A stretch of 64,000 nt of DNA from Cellulomonas fimi (GTDB lineage: Bacteria; Actinomycetota; Actinomycetes; Actinomycetales; Cellulomonadaceae), in NCBI RefSeq assembly GCF_028583725.1, contig NZ_CP110680.1, forward strand, positions 3,782,001-3,846,000, read 5' to 3'. The notes beneath the pieces were generated by a model. It saw only the letters and a program-made list of their open reading frames with translations, did no database searches and was not told the origin of the DNA. The first letter of the stretch is position 1. Each line of letters starts with the position of its first letter. Below, one piece after another: positions 47,376 through 56,531 of the stretch. Both the position numbers and the translations under genes were made by a program.

Positions 47376-48092
47376 CTACGCCTCTTCGAGCTTGTAGCCC
47401 AGGCCGCGGACCGTCAGCAGCAACGTGGGGTTGGCCGGGTCCTCCTCGATCTTGGCGCGCACACGCTTGACGTGGACGTCGAGCGTCTTGGTGTCGCCGA
47501 CGTAGTCGGAGCCCCAGATGCGGTCGATGAGCTGCCCGCGGGTCAGGACGCGTCCGGCGTTGCGCAGCAGCATCTCGAGGAGCTCGAACTCCTTGAGCGG
47601 GAACGGCACGACCTCGCCGCGCACCTTCACCGTGTGCCGGTCGACGTCGAGCTCGACGGGTCCGCTGACGAGCAGCTCCTCCTCGACGGCCGGGCCGGCC
47701 GGTGCGGCGGCGGCCCCGGCGGTCACGGCGGCCTCCCGGCGGCGCAGCACCGCACGCATGCGGGCGAGCAGCTCGCGCGACGAGTACGGCTTGGTGACGT
47801 AGTCGTCGGCGCCGAGCTCCAGGCCGACGACCTTGTCGATCTCGTCGTCCTTCGCGGTGAGCATGATGACGGGCACGTCGCTCGTCAGGCGCAGGCGGCG
47901 GCACACCTCGGTGCCGGGCAGGCCGGGCAGCATGAGGTCGAGCAGCACGAGGTCGGCGCCGTGCTCCTCGAACCGCTCGAGCGCCTCGGGGCCGGTCGCC
48001 GCCGTCACGACGTCGTACCCCTCGCGCTCGAGCTGGTACGTCAACGGCTCCCGGTACGACTCCTCGTCCTCGACGAGCAGGATGCGGGTCAT
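47376..48092 (-). CDS. regX3: Response regulator RegX3 (phosphate response, OmpR/PhoB family)
   Basis: A 238-residue regulator. The receiver has acidic residues in LLVEDEES, Asp 52 in LVLLDLMLPG and the switch Lys in YVTKPYSSREL. A linker of Ala/Pro-rich sequence (about 120-140) leads to the winged helix with FPLKEFELLEMLLRNAGRVLTRGQLIDRIWG and TLDVHVKRVRAKIE. It should bind the PHO boxes nearby. Its ATG overlaps the senX3 stop (ATGA), as in mycobacteria where senX3 precedes regX3. Confidence 0.94.
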   Translation of the reverse strand: MTRILLVEDEESYREPLTYQLEREGYDVVTAATGPEALERFEEHGADLVLLDLMLPGLPGTEVCRRLRLTSDVPVIMLTAKDDEIDKVVGLELGADDYVTKPYSSRELLARMRAVLRRREAAVTAGAAAAPAGPAVEEELLVSGPVELDVDRHTVKVRGEVVPFPLKEFELLEMLLRNAGRVLTRGQLIDRIWGSDYVGDTKTLDVHVKRVRAKIEEDPANPTLLLTVRGLGYKLEEA

Positions 48093-49294
48093 GAGGCGTT
48101 CCGCCGCACGGTGTCTCCCTGGGGGATGGTCGCGGACGGCGGCAGGTCGACGACGTCCGAGGAGGTGAGGTCGGCGCGCGGCAGGCGGATCGTGAACGTC
48201 GACCCGCGGCCCGGCTGCGACCAGACGGCCACGTCGCCGCCGTGGTCCGCGGCGACGTGCTTGACGATGGACAGGCCGAGCCCGGTGCCGCCCGTGTCGC
48301 GCGAGCGCGCGGGGTCGACACGGTAGAACCGCTCGAACACGCGCTCCTGCTCGGCGGCCGGGATGCCGATGCCCTCGTCGACGACGGCGATCTCGACGAG
48401 GTCGTCGACCTCGCGCACGCCGACCCCGACGTGCGCGGCCTCGCCCGAGTAGGCGACCGCGTTGTCGACGAGGTTCCGCACCGCGGTGACGAGCAGGTCG
48501 TGCTGGCCGAGGACGCGGGTCCCGCGCACGCCGCCGATGTCGAGCCGCACCTTCTTCGCGTCGGCGCGCGTGCGGGCGCGGTCGACGGCCTCGGTCAGCA
48601 CCGCGTCGACGTCGACCATCGCGACCTGGCCGACCGCACCGGCCACCTGGAGGCGGGACAGCTCGATGATCTCGTGCACCAGCGCGGACAGGCGCGCGGC
48701 CTCGGCCTGCATCCGGTCGGTGAAGCGGCGCACGGCGTCGGGGTCGTCGGCCGCGTCGTGCACGGTCTCCGCGAGGAGCTGCAGCGCCCCGACCGGTGTC
48801 TTGAGCTCGTGCGAGACGTTGACGACGAAGTCGCGGCGCATCGCCTCGATCCGGCGGGCCTGCGTGAGGTCCTCCGCGAGCACGAGCACGTGGCGGGGCG
48901 TCACCTGCGCGACGCGGACCTGCACCATGAGGATCCCGGAGCCGACCGGACCGCGCGGGACCTCAAGCTCCTCGTCGAGGATCACGCCGTCGCGGCGCAC
49001 CGCCGCGATCATCTCCCGGATGGACGCCGGCACGATCCGGCCGTCGCGGACCAGGCCGAGCGCGTGCGCGGGCGCGCTGGCCCGCACGACCGTGTCGTCC
49101 TCGTCGAGCACGATCGCCGCCGAGCGCAGCACCGCGAGCGCGCGCACCAGGCCGTCGTCGAGCTCGGGCTCCGGCTGGGGCGCCGGGACCTTCTGGGCGC
49201 GCTCGCTCACGCGGAACGCCAGGGTGGCCCCGATACCGGTCAGCAGTCCGAGGCCGCCGGCGAGGAGCAGCGCAAGGCCGTCGAACCCGTCCAC
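48089..49294 (-). CDS. senX3: Sensor histidine kinase SenX3
   Basis: A 401-residue kinase. One clear N-terminal helix (about 5-28, LALLLAGGLGLLTGIGATLAF) is followed by a cytoplasmic PAS-like domain (about 48-145). The DHp domain has His 162 in VVNVSHELKTPVGALQLLAE, and the HATPase domain has NLVDNAVAYSG, DEGIGIPAAEQERVFERFYR and GGTGLGLSIVKHV. GTG 49294 lies six bases after a TACCCT box, so it is probably leaderless. The lack of an external sensor domain fits the model in which it receives the phosphate signal from PstSCAB through PhoU. Confidence 0.93.
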   Translation of the reverse strand: MDGFDGLALLLAGGLGLLTGIGATLAFRVSERAQKVPAPQPEPELDDGLVRALAVLRSAAIVLDEDDTVVRASAPAHALGLVRDGRIVPASIREMIAAVRRDGVILDEELEVPRGPVGSGILMVQVRVAQVTPRHVLVLAEDLTQARRIEAMRRDFVVNVSHELKTPVGALQLLAETVHDAADDPDAVRRFTDRMQAEAARLSALVHEIIELSRLQVAGAVGQVAMVDVDAVLTEAVDRARTRADAKKVRLDIGGVRGTRVLGQHDLLVTAVRNLVDNAVAYSGEAAHVGVGVREVDDLVEIAVVDEGIGIPAAEQERVFERFYRVDPARSRDTGGTGLGLSIVKHVAADHGGDVAVWSQPGRGSTFTIRLPRADLTSSDVVDLPPSATIPQGDTVRRNAS

Positions 49295-49365
49295 GCCCCC
49301 AGGGTAGGCCGCGAACGGCGGCGCACCGGCGACGGCGCACGTCTGCGCCGGGACCGTCGCCCAGC

Positions 49366-49394
49366 GTTCACCGAGCCGTCCGCGGCCGTTCACC
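49366..49394. promoter_or_regulatory. PHO-box-like repeat upstream of senX3
   Basis: GTTCACC occurs on the plus strand at 49366-49372 and again at 49388-49394, exactly 22 bases apart (two 11-base units). It lies 72-100 bp upstream of senX3, but in the opposite orientation to the pstS box relative to its gene. Confidence 0.6.
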
Positions 49395-49422
49395 GCCCGC
49401 CGGGAACGAGGTCGCGGAGCCG

Positions 49423-49905
49423 TCAGCCGAACGTCTCCAGCAGCGTCGAGCGCTCGCCCTCGGTGAGGTTCGTCGCGACCAGCGTCGAGTGCAGGCCGTG
49501 GAACCGCTCGCCGAGGCGGTCGAGGTCGCCGTCGGTCGTCACCGCGCACAGCAGCGACGTGCCGGGCGTGACCTGCTCGCGGATGGTGTCGAGCTGGGCC
49601 TGGTCGATGCCGACGGCCGCGACGGCCTTCGAGATCGAGCCGATCGCCGCACCCGCCGCCGCGCCGAGCAGCGGCACGAAGAAGATGCCGCCGAACAGCA
49701 GCCCCCAGAAGGCACCCCAGCCCGCACCGCGCTTCTTGTCGTCGTTGCTGTGGTGCACGTCCGGGCGGGACGCGTCCGCGGGCCACTCGACGAGCGCGTG
49801 GTCCACGATCGTCACGAGCCCGTCCTTCGCGGCCTCCTTGAGCGCGGTCTCGGCGTGCTTCGCACCGTCCGGGGTGTCGAACTTCCACGCGGTGAACGTC
49901 GTCAT
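49423..49905 (-). CDS. DUF1269-family membrane-associated protein
   Basis: A 160-residue protein starting MTTFTAWKFDTPDGAKHAETALKEAAKDG. It has a Gly/Ala-rich hydrophobic centre (about 62-92, GWGAFWGLLFGGIFFVPLLGAAAGAAIGSIS) and a C-terminal TPGTSLLCAVTTDGDLDRLGERF half. This is the DUF1269 layout, two ferredoxin-like halves around a membrane-inserting Gly zipper. Function is unknown; relatives are linked to stress or small-molecule channels. ATG 49905 has an AAGGGAAGG site. It precedes senX3 on the same strand but is separated by the PHO-like repeat. Confidence 0.82.
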   Translation of the reverse strand: MTTFTAWKFDTPDGAKHAETALKEAAKDGLVTIVDHALVEWPADASRPDVHHSNDDKKRGAGWGAFWGLLFGGIFFVPLLGAAAGAAIGSISKAVAAVGIDQAQLDTIREQVTPGTSLLCAVTTDGDLDRLGERFHGLHSTLVATNLTEGERSTLLETFG

Positions 49906-49935
49906 CGTGCGCCTTCCCTTCGTCCGTCCGGCCCG

Positions 49936-50337
49936 TCAGGAGACGGCCCGCTCGACCTCCTCGCCGTGGACGATCAGCGCCCACAGCACCACGACGTCCA
50001 GCACGATCACCGCGAGCGACCACCACGGCGTGATCGGCAGGGACACGAACTGCGCGACCAGGTTGAGCACGACGAGCACGCTGGCGGTCCACCGGGCCCA
50101 GGCGGCGCCCGTGAACAGCACGAGGCCCAGCGCCGTCATCGCGGCGCCCAGGACGAGGTGCACCCACCCCCACGTGGACACGTCGACGATCGTCACGCCC
50201 TGGCCGGACCACGCGAGCACCTTCTCCTCCGAGAAGACGGCGATCAGGCCGGCGACGACGTTGAACAACCCGACGGTGAGGAGGCAGAACGCGCCGAACC
50301 ACACCCACCCGACCCAACCCGTCACCGTGCGCGCCAT
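49936..50337 (-). CDS. Four-helix membrane protein (DUF7144-like)
   Basis: A 133-residue protein with four hydrophobic helices near 8-33, 53-74, 79-98 and 100-122. The starting segment VTGWVGWVWFGAFCLLTVGLFNVVAGLIAVF and the WGWVHLVLGAAMTALGLVLFTGAAWARW segment are typical of the small actinobacterial DUF7144 proteins. No function is known. It lies 30 bp upstream of the DUF1269 gene and probably forms a two-gene operon with it. Confidence 0.78.
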   Translation of the reverse strand: MARTVTGWVGWVWFGAFCLLTVGLFNVVAGLIAVFSEEKVLAWSGQGVTIVDVSTWGWVHLVLGAAMTALGLVLFTGAAWARWTASVLVVLNLVAQFVSLPITPWWSLAVIVLDVVVLWALIVHGEEVERAVS

Positions 50338-50543
50338 CGCCTGCCCCTCTCGTCGCCGGCGCAGCCCCGTCCGGGCCGCTCGCCGACACTGTCGCGCGGC
50401 ACGTCAGGACGTCGCCTCACCCGCGTCGGGTGACTGGACGGCGCGCGTCGGGAGCCGGTCGGCGCATATCACCCGACGGGCGTGAGGCGACCCCGCCACC
50501 CCCGCCGCGACGCTGGTCCGGTCGGTCCGACGAGGGAGCTGCC

Positions 50544-50765
50544 GTGCTCTACCACATCCGCGTGGACGGGTCGCCGGGGGGTGCCGACCTGGAGCAGCTG
50601 CTGCGTGAGCACGCCGACGTGGTGGCGACGCCGACCCCCGACGGGACGGTGCTGTCCTGCCGCCTGCCCGACACCGCGGCGCTCACCGGTGTCGTCGCGC
50701 TGCTGCACGACCTGGGTCTCGTGCTCGTCGAGGCGCACGCCGTCCCCGAGCCCGGCGAGGAGTGA
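50544..50765 (+). CDS. Small hypothetical protein, 73 residues
   Basis: A short protein starting at GTG 50544 with a GAGGGAG ribosome site. It reads MLYHIRVDGSPGGADLEQLLREHADVV, then TVLSCRLPDTAALTGVVALLHDLGLVLVEAHAV. The pattern strand-helix-strand-strand-helix-strand suggests a single ferredoxin-like or ACT-like domain with no catalytic residues. It is alone and is convergent with the LuxR gene, 33 bp away. Confidence 0.65.
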   Translation: MLYHIRVDGSPGGADLEQLLREHADVVATPTPDGTVLSCRLPDTAALTGVVALLHDLGLVLVEAHAVPEPGEE

Positions 50766-50798
50766 CCCGCGTCGCGCGACGCGCGGCCGCGCGGACGG

Positions 50799-53282
50799 CT
50801 AGAGCAGCCCGCGCTCCGCGGCGACGCGGATCGCGTCCCGCCGCCCGGCCACCCCGAGCTTGCGGTAGATCGAGCGCTGGTGGGTCTTCACCGTGTTCGT
50901 CGACACGAACAGCGCGGCGGCGATCTCCGTGGTGGTCATCGTCGAGCGCAGCCGCACGAGCACCTGGTGCTCGCGCTCGGTGAGGTCGAGGTTGCCCCAC
51001 CCCCCGCGCTGGGCCCGGCGTGGGGCGTCCCCCGCGACGAGGCTCGCGACGAGCGCCTCGTGCGTGCTCCCCCACCGCAGGTGCTCGAGCAGCAGCTCGT
51101 GCAGGACCGGCTCGAGCTCGACGAACGGGCGGCGGACCCCGGCAGGCTCGGCGACGTCGAGCGCACGCTCCAGCAGCCGGTGCGCGGCGTGCTCGTCGTC
51201 GGCGGCGACGGCGAGCGCCCGCTGGAGGACGGCGACGACGTCGACCGAGGTGCGGCAGTGCCCCGTCGCGATCCGCCCCAGCAGGTCGAGGCTCGCGTGG
51301 TCCTCGGCTCCCGGCGCGCCGGCCGGGGTCGCGTGCCGCGCCCGCCCCGTGTCGCCCGCCCGCAGCGCGTCCTCCACCCGACGCCGCGCTCCCTCGAAGC
51401 CCGCGCGGTCGTCCTGCGCGTGGCACACCAGTGCGAGCGTCGCCGCGGCCCGGACCGCGACCGCCTGCTGCGCGGGACCCGCGAGGACGAGCGCGTCCTC
51501 CAGGTCGGCGCGCGCGTCACCGAGCCGGTCCTGCCAGTACGCGACGAGCCCACGGACCAGGTGAGCGGGCGCGAGAGCACCGGTGCGGACGCCGTCGGCC
51601 GCGAGGAGGTCGACCGCGAGCGCGTCCGCGACCCCGAGCTCGCCGGCGTCGGCGAGCAGCAGGGCGCGCTCCGCACGGCATGCGCTCGCGACCGTGGGCA
51701 GCCCGACCGCGTCGGCCGCCGCCGCGCCGTGCGCGAGGTGCGCGGCGGCCGCGGCCGGGTCGACGCCGTCGTGCGCCTCGGTGCGACCGAGCAGGTACAG
51801 CGCGAGCGCACGGGTCGGCGGTGCGACGTCGGGGCCGTCCACGTCGACGGTCGGCGCCCGGTGCTCCTCGTGCGGCAGGCCGTCCGGGCCGACGGTCGAC
51901 CCGAGCGCGCCGACGAGCACCTGCGCGAGGAGCTCGTCGTCGGGACCCCACGACGCCACGGCCCGCTGGATGTGCGGGAACACGGTCGGGTCGCCGCGCC
52001 CGTCGAGCAGGTCGGCGGCCGCCTGCGCGAGGAGCAGCCACGCGTCCCGTCGTCCCTGCGCGACGACGAGCGCGCACAGCCGGCGCAGCAGCGTCGTGTC
52101 CCCGGCGACGAGGACCTCGGGCCAGTGCGCGCGCAGGACGTCGACCGCGAGCGCGCCGTCACCGGCCGCGCACGCGTGCCGGACGGCTCCCGGCCAGTCC
52201 GTGTCGCGCCGGTGCAACGCGACCGTGCGGTGCGCCGCGGCGAGCGCGGCCGGGTCGCGCCGGGACAGCAGGACCCGGCACTGCGCGGCGAACAGCCCGT
52301 GCCAGCGGTAGGCGGTCGCGTCGGGCGTCGTCGCGGGCGTGAGGAAGAGCCCGCGGGCGACGCAGTCGTCGAGCAGCGTCGCGCCGCCGGGGACCAGCGC
52401 CTCCGCGAGGCCGGGGTCGACGACGTCGTCGACGGTCGCGCGCAGCACGAACGCCCCGAGCGCCGCCGGCAGCCCGGCGAGCACCTCGTCGACGACGTAG
52501 TCGGCCACGGGCACGGCCGTCGACGGGACTGCGCCCAGCCGCCGCGCGACGTCCGGCCCGGTCGCGACGCCCAGCAGGATCATGCGCACCGCGACGGCCC
52601 ACCCGTCGGTGAGCGCGCGCAGCTGCTCGGCGCCCGCCCGGTCGAGCGTGACGCCCGCGGCCGCGGCCACCCGGACGACCTCCTCGGCCCCGAGCGCGAG
52701 CGACACGGCACGGACCTCCCCGAGCTCGCCCGCGACGCGCAGGCGGTGCAGCGGGACACCGGGGTCGGCGCGCGCCACGAGCACGAGCCGCAGCGCGGGC
52801 GGCGCGTACCGGACCAGCCGGCTCAGCACGTCGCGCGCGGTCGGCCCGTGCACCTCGTGCACGTCGTCGACGACGAGGACCAGCGGCGTCGTGCGCGGGC
52901 CCAGAGCCACGAGCAGCGCGTCGAGACGCCCGCGGGCGCCGGGGTCGGACGCGGCGGCGGCCCGTCGCAGGCCCGCCCGCTCGTCGTCGGTGACGGCGAC
53001 GGCCACGGCGGCCTCGAGGCCACGCACCAACCGTGACGGGTCGTCGTCGGCGGCGTCGAGCGTGAGCCACGCGACGGGGTGGCCGCTCTGGGCGGCCCAC
53101 GACGCGACGAGCGTCGTCTTGCCGAAACCGGCGGGGGCGACGACCGCGGCCACCCGGTGACCCGCGACGGCGGCCTCGAGCTCGGCCGTCGGACCCGGTC
53201 GGGGCACGACGTGGACCCCCAGGGGAGGTGTCGTGACCTTGACCCCTGGTGCCACCCCGCGCGCCTCCGGCCGGACGCCCAC
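50799..53282 (-). CDS. Large MalT-like LuxR-family regulator (STAND ATPase)
   Basis: An 827-residue regulator. A P-loop ATPase domain (about 25-260) has Walker A VVAPAGFGKTTLV and Walker B PLVLVVDDVHEVHG. A winged-helix and a long helical repeat region follow (about 270-740, Ala-rich, TPR-like), and a C-terminal LuxR HTH (about 760-825) reads LTEREHQVLVRLRSTMTTTEIAAALFVSTNTVKTHQRSIYRKLG. Relatives such as MalT and AcoK bind an inducer and ATP, oligomerise and activate transcription; the ligand here is unknown. GTG 53282 is the start. It is divergent from phoU, and a single GTTCACC overlaps its start region. Confidence 0.9.
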   Translation of the reverse strand: MGVRPEARGVAPGVKVTTPPLGVHVVPRPGPTAELEAAVAGHRVAAVVAPAGFGKTTLVASWAAQSGHPVAWLTLDAADDDPSRLVRGLEAAVAVAVTDDERAGLRRAAAASDPGARGRLDALLVALGPRTTPLVLVVDDVHEVHGPTARDVLSRLVRYAPPALRLVLVARADPGVPLHRLRVAGELGEVRAVSLALGAEEVVRVAAAAGVTLDRAGAEQLRALTDGWAVAVRMILLGVATGPDVARRLGAVPSTAVPVADYVVDEVLAGLPAALGAFVLRATVDDVVDPGLAEALVPGGATLLDDCVARGLFLTPATTPDATAYRWHGLFAAQCRVLLSRRDPAALAAAHRTVALHRRDTDWPGAVRHACAAGDGALAVDVLRAHWPEVLVAGDTTLLRRLCALVVAQGRRDAWLLLAQAAADLLDGRGDPTVFPHIQRAVASWGPDDELLAQVLVGALGSTVGPDGLPHEEHRAPTVDVDGPDVAPPTRALALYLLGRTEAHDGVDPAAAAAHLAHGAAAADAVGLPTVASACRAERALLLADAGELGVADALAVDLLAADGVRTGALAPAHLVRGLVAYWQDRLGDARADLEDALVLAGPAQQAVAVRAAATLALVCHAQDDRAGFEGARRRVEDALRAGDTGRARHATPAGAPGAEDHASLDLLGRIATGHCRTSVDVVAVLQRALAVAADDEHAAHRLLERALDVAEPAGVRRPFVELEPVLHELLLEHLRWGSTHEALVASLVAGDAPRRAQRGGWGNLDLTEREHQVLVRLRSTMTTTEIAAALFVSTNTVKTHQRSIYRKLGVAGRRDAIRVAAERGLL

Positions 53283-53358
53283 GAGGTGAACCTATCGGGC
53301 AATCGGGGCGGAGGCGAGACCATCCGGGTGACGTCTCTCCTGACGACCGCCGTCGCGC

Positions 53359-53391
53359 GTTCACCTCGGCGCGTCCAGCCGTTCACCTCGC
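53359..53391 (+). promoter_or_regulatory. PHO-box-like repeat upstream of phoU
   Basis: GTTCACCTCG occurs at 53359 and 53381, 22 bases apart (three 11-base units with the middle one degenerate), on the phoU strand and 52 bp upstream of its ATG. It suggests that phoU belongs to the same phosphate regulon as pstS. Confidence 0.68.
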
Positions 53392-53442
53392 GGTGCGAGC
53401 CTGACGGCCGCGCGGCACAGTGCCGCAGCAGGAGAGGACGGC

Positions 53443-54108
53443 ATGCGGGACATCTTCGACGCCGAGCTGGCGCAGCTCGGCCACGACCTCGTCGCGATGA
53501 GCGGCCGGGTCGAGCGCGCGATCACCGACGCGGGTGTCGCGCTCCTCACGGCGGACCTGACGCTCGCCGAGTCGGTCATCGCCGCGGACGTCGAGATCGA
53601 CGCGATCGAGCGTGACCTCGACGAGCGCTGCGTGCTGCTGCTCGCGCAGCAGCAGCCCGTCGCGACCGACCTGCGGATCGTCGTGTCGGCCCTGCGCATG
53701 AGCGCGACGCTCGAGCGGATGGGCGACCTCGCGCGGCACATCGCGCAGGTCGCGCGCGGCCGCTACCCCCGGCAGGCGATCCCGCACGGGCTGTCGGGCA
53801 CGTTCACCGAGATGCACGACGCGGCCGTCCGCGTGGCGCGTCGCACGACGACGCTGCTCACCAACCACGAGCTGCCGCTGGCCGAGAGCATCGAGCAGGA
53901 CGACGACCTCCTCGACGAGCTGCACGAGGACACGTTCGCCGCGCTGCTGTCGGGCGGCTGGGACGGGTCGATCCAGGAGGCCGTCGACGTGACGCTGCTC
54001 GGCCGGTACTACGAGCGCTTCGGCGACCACGGTGTGTCGATCGCGCGTCGCGTGACCTACCTCGTCACCGGCGTGCTGAGCCAGGAGCTCGACCGCTCGG
54101 CCAGCTGA
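53443..54108 (+). CDS. phoU: Phosphate signalling protein PhoU
   Basis: A 221-residue all-helical protein built of two repeated three-helix bundles. It begins MRDIFDAELAQLGHDLVAMSGRVERAITDA and has the metal-binding type motifs EIDAIERDLDERC and LRMSATLERMGDLARHIAQ; the second repeat has DLLDELHEDTFAALL and YYERFGDHGVSIARRVTYLVTG. PhoU couples PstSCAB to the SenX3 kinase and lowers phosphate uptake. ATG 53443 has an AGGAGAGGA site. Confidence 0.96.
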   Translation: MRDIFDAELAQLGHDLVAMSGRVERAITDAGVALLTADLTLAESVIAADVEIDAIERDLDERCVLLLAQQQPVATDLRIVVSALRMSATLERMGDLARHIAQVARGRYPRQAIPHGLSGTFTEMHDAAVRVARRTTTLLTNHELPLAESIEQDDDLLDELHEDTFAALLSGGWDGSIQEAVDVTLLGRYYERFGDHGVSIARRVTYLVTGVLSQELDRSAS

Positions 54109-54167
54109 GACCACGCTGACGTCGGGCGCGCCAGGACTGCAGCACCGCGGTCCCGCGCCGGACGGAC

Positions 54168-54205
54168 GGAGGCGCCGCCACCCCTGCTCGGGTGGCGGCG
54201 CCTCC
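54168..54205. terminator. Bidirectional terminator between phoU and gpmA
   Basis: A perfect 16-bp stem, GGAGGCGCCGCCACCC with its complement, and a six-base loop. It lies between the convergent stop codons of phoU (54108) and gpmA (54223). Confidence 0.82.
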
Positions 54206-54222
54206 GTGGTCCTGCGGGCGGG

Positions 54223-54963
54223 TCAGCGACCCTGGTTCGCGACGGCCTTGATGGCCTCCGCGGCGGCCTCGGGGTCGAGGTACGTGCCGCCCTTCGTGAC
54301 GGGCTTGAGGGTCTCCTCGTCGAGCTCGTAGAGCAGCGGGATGCCCGTCGGGATGTTGATGCCGGCGATGGTGTCGGCGTCGACGTCGTCGAGGTGCTTG
54401 ACGATCGCGCGGATCGAGTTGCCGTGCGCGGCGACGAGGACCGTCTTGCGGGCCTGCAGGTCCGGCACGACGTCCGACTCCCAGTACGGCAGGGCCCGCT
54501 CGAGGACCTGCGCGAGCGCCTCGGCGCGCGGGATCGGCTCACCGGCGTAGCGCGGGTCGGCGTCCTGCGAGAACTCCGAGCCGAGCTCGATGTCCGGCGG
54601 CGGCACGTCGTAGGAGCGGCGCCAGAGCATGAACTGCTCCTCGCCGTACTCGGTGAGCGTCTGCTTCTTGTCCTTGCCCTGCAGCGCGCCGTAGTGGCGC
54701 TCGTTGAGGCGCCAGCTGCGCTTCACCGGGATCCAGAGGCGGTCCGCGGCGTCGAGCGCGTAGTTCGCGGTCGTGATCGCACGGCGCAGGAGCGACGTGT
54801 GCACGACGTCGGGCAGGACACCCGCGTCCGTGAGCAGCTTGCCGCCGCGCTTCGCCTCCTCGACGCCCTTCTCCGACAGGGGGACGTCCACCCAGCCGGT
54901 GAACAGGTTCTTGGCGTTCCACTCGCTCTCGCCGTGGCGGAGCAGCACGAGGGTGTAGGTCAT
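54223..54963 (-). CDS. gpmA: 2,3-bisphosphoglycerate-dependent phosphoglycerate mutase
   Basis: A 246-residue glycolytic enzyme interconverting 3- and 2-phosphoglycerate. The phospho-histidine loop is [20 protein letters not shown] with His 10. [19 protein letters not shown] and [15 protein letters not shown] carry the remaining active-site Arg, Glu and His. ATG 54963 is the natural N-terminus. It lies 72 bp downstream of mshA on the same strand, an arrangement common in actinomycetes. Confidence 0.96.
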   Translation of the reverse strand: MTYTLVLLRHGESEWNAKNLFTGWVDVPLSEKGVEEAKRGGKLLTDAGVLPDVVHTSLLRRAITTANYALDAADRLWIPVKRSWRLNERHYGALQGKDKKQTLTEYGEEQFMLWRRSYDVPPPDIELGSEFSQDADPRYAGEPIPRAEALAQVLERALPYWESDVVPDLQARKTVLVAAHGNSIRAIVKHLDDVDADTIAGINIPTGIPLLYELDEETLKPVTKGGTYLDPEAAAEAIKAVANQGR

Positions 54964-55035
54964 GCGCCCATCCTGCCGCAGGGTGCGCGACGCGTCGCCG
55001 GGACGTCCGTCCCTGGGACGAGGCCGCGCGGGTGC

Positions 55036-56376
55036 TCAGCGCGAGCGGCGGGCCTCGGCGGCGACGCCGTAGACCTTGAGCACCTGGTCCGCGGCCGCGG
55101 ACCAGCCGAACCGCTCGGCGCTGCGGCGGGCGGCCTCCCCGTAGGCGGTGCGGACGGCCTCGTCGGCCAGCACGTCCGCGAGGACGTCGGCCCACACCGC
55201 CGGGTCGTGGCCGCGCACGAGGCGGCCGGACACCCTGTCGTCGACGATCGTCCGGAGACCGCCGACGGCCGCGGCGACGACGGGGACGCCGCTGGCCTGC
55301 GCCTCCGCGGCGACGAGGCCGAACGACTCGCTGCGCGACGGCATCGCGACGACGTCGGCCGCGTGGTACCAGCGCACGAGGCTGTCGCGGTCGGCGGGCG
55401 GGCGGACGACCACGTCGTCGGCGACGCCGGTCACGGCCGCGAGCGCCTGGAGCTCCCGGACGGCCGTGGACCGGCCGCTCGGGCCGCCGAGGACGACGAG
55501 CAGCGGCACGGGTCGGCCCGTCGCGCGCAGCACGCCCAGCGCGCGGACGAGCACGTCGGGGGCCTTGAGCGCCTGGACGCGCCCCGCGAACAGGACGACG
55601 CCGCGGTCGGCGGGCAGGCCGAGCGCCTCCCGGGCGGCACGACGCCCGGCGTCGGGCACGGGGGCGAAGCGGTCGAGGTCGACGCCGGGCTCGACGACGT
55701 GCACGCGCGACGGGTCGGCGCCGTACAGGTCGACGAGCTCGCGGGCCTCGACGGGCGTGCTCGCGACGAGCGCGTCGGCGGCCGCGACGACCTCCTCCTC
55801 GCCGAGCACGCGCCCACCGGGCTCGGGCTCGTCGCCGGGTGCCAGCGAGGCGTTCTTGACGCGCGCGAGCGTGTGCGACGTGTGGACGAGCGGGACCTCC
55901 CACCGGTCCGCCGCGATCTGACCCACCTGCCCGGACAGCCAGTAGTGCGAGTGCACGACGTCGTACCAGCCGGGCCGGCGCGCGGCCTCGGAGCGCAGGA
56001 CGCCCGCCGCCATGCCGCACAGCACGCCGGGCAGGTCGTTCTTGTCGAGCCGCTCGAACGGTCCCGCGGGCACGTGGTGCACGAGCACGGGCGGGGTCAC
56101 GCCGGCGTCGACCTCGTCGGCGAGCAGGACCTCGCGCGACTCGTCGCGGGTCAGGGTGCGGCCGCCGGCGTCGGCGCCCGGCACGACGACCGTCTCCGGC
56201 AGGTCCGACGACGTCGCGCGCGTGAAGATCTCGACGCGCGTGCCGCGGGCCGCGAGCGCCTTCGACAGCTCGAGCACGTAGACGTTCATGCCGCCCGCGT
56301 CCCCGGTGCCCGGCTGGTCGAGCGGGGACGTGTGGACCGAGAGCATGGCGACGCGCGGGGCATGCTCCGAGGTCAC
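55036..56376 (-). CDS. mshA: D-inositol-3-phosphate glycosyltransferase (mycothiol synthesis)
   Basis: A 446-residue GT4 enzyme that makes GlcNAc-inositol phosphate, the first step of mycothiol. Landmarks are [59 protein letters not shown] and the donor-site segment [35 protein letters not shown] chose GTG 56376 for its AGGAG site five bases upstream. An ATG at 56412 is also in frame but lies just after GACAAT, which is more likely the promoter -10. Mycothiol is the main low-molecular-weight thiol of actinomycetes. Confidence 0.95.
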   Translation of the reverse strand: MTSEHAPRVAMLSVHTSPLDQPGTGDAGGMNVYVLELSKALAARGTRVEIFTRATSSDLPETVVVPGADAGGRTLTRDESREVLLADEVDAGVTPPVLVHHVPAGPFERLDKNDLPGVLCGMAAGVLRSEAARRPGWYDVVHSHYWLSGQVGQIAADRWEVPLVHTSHTLARVKNASLAPGDEPEPGGRVLGEEEVVAAADALVASTPVEARELVDLYGADPSRVHVVEPGVDLDRFAPVPDAGRRAAREALGLPADRGVVLFAGRVQALKAPDVLVRALGVLRATGRPVPLLVVLGGPSGRSTAVRELQALAAVTGVADDVVVRPPADRDSLVRWYHAADVVAMPSRSESFGLVAAEAQASGVPVVAAAVGGLRTIVDDRVSGRLVRGHDPAVWADVLADVLADEAVRTAYGEAARRSAERFGWSAAADQVLKVYGVAAEARRSR

Positions 56377-56472
56377 GTGGGCTCCTGGGGACGGACGGGT
56401 TCCTGCGCCCATTGTCGCCCCGGGAGCGCGGTGAGCGCCGCGCGAGCGGCGAGACTCCCGTCACGCGGCCGG

Positions 56473-56513
56473 CCGCGGGGTCCGGTTCGGGTCGGTCCGT
56501 CCGGTCCCCGCGG
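56473..56513 (-). terminator. Hairpin downstream of the GH3 gene
   Basis: CCGCGGGG (56473-56480) and CCCCGCGG (56506-56513) form an 8-bp stem over a 25-base loop with further internal pairing, 19 bp after the GH3 stop. It is the only termination candidate between the GH3 gene and mshA. Confidence 0.5.
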
Positions 56514-56531
56514 TCGGCTGCGGGCGTCGGG

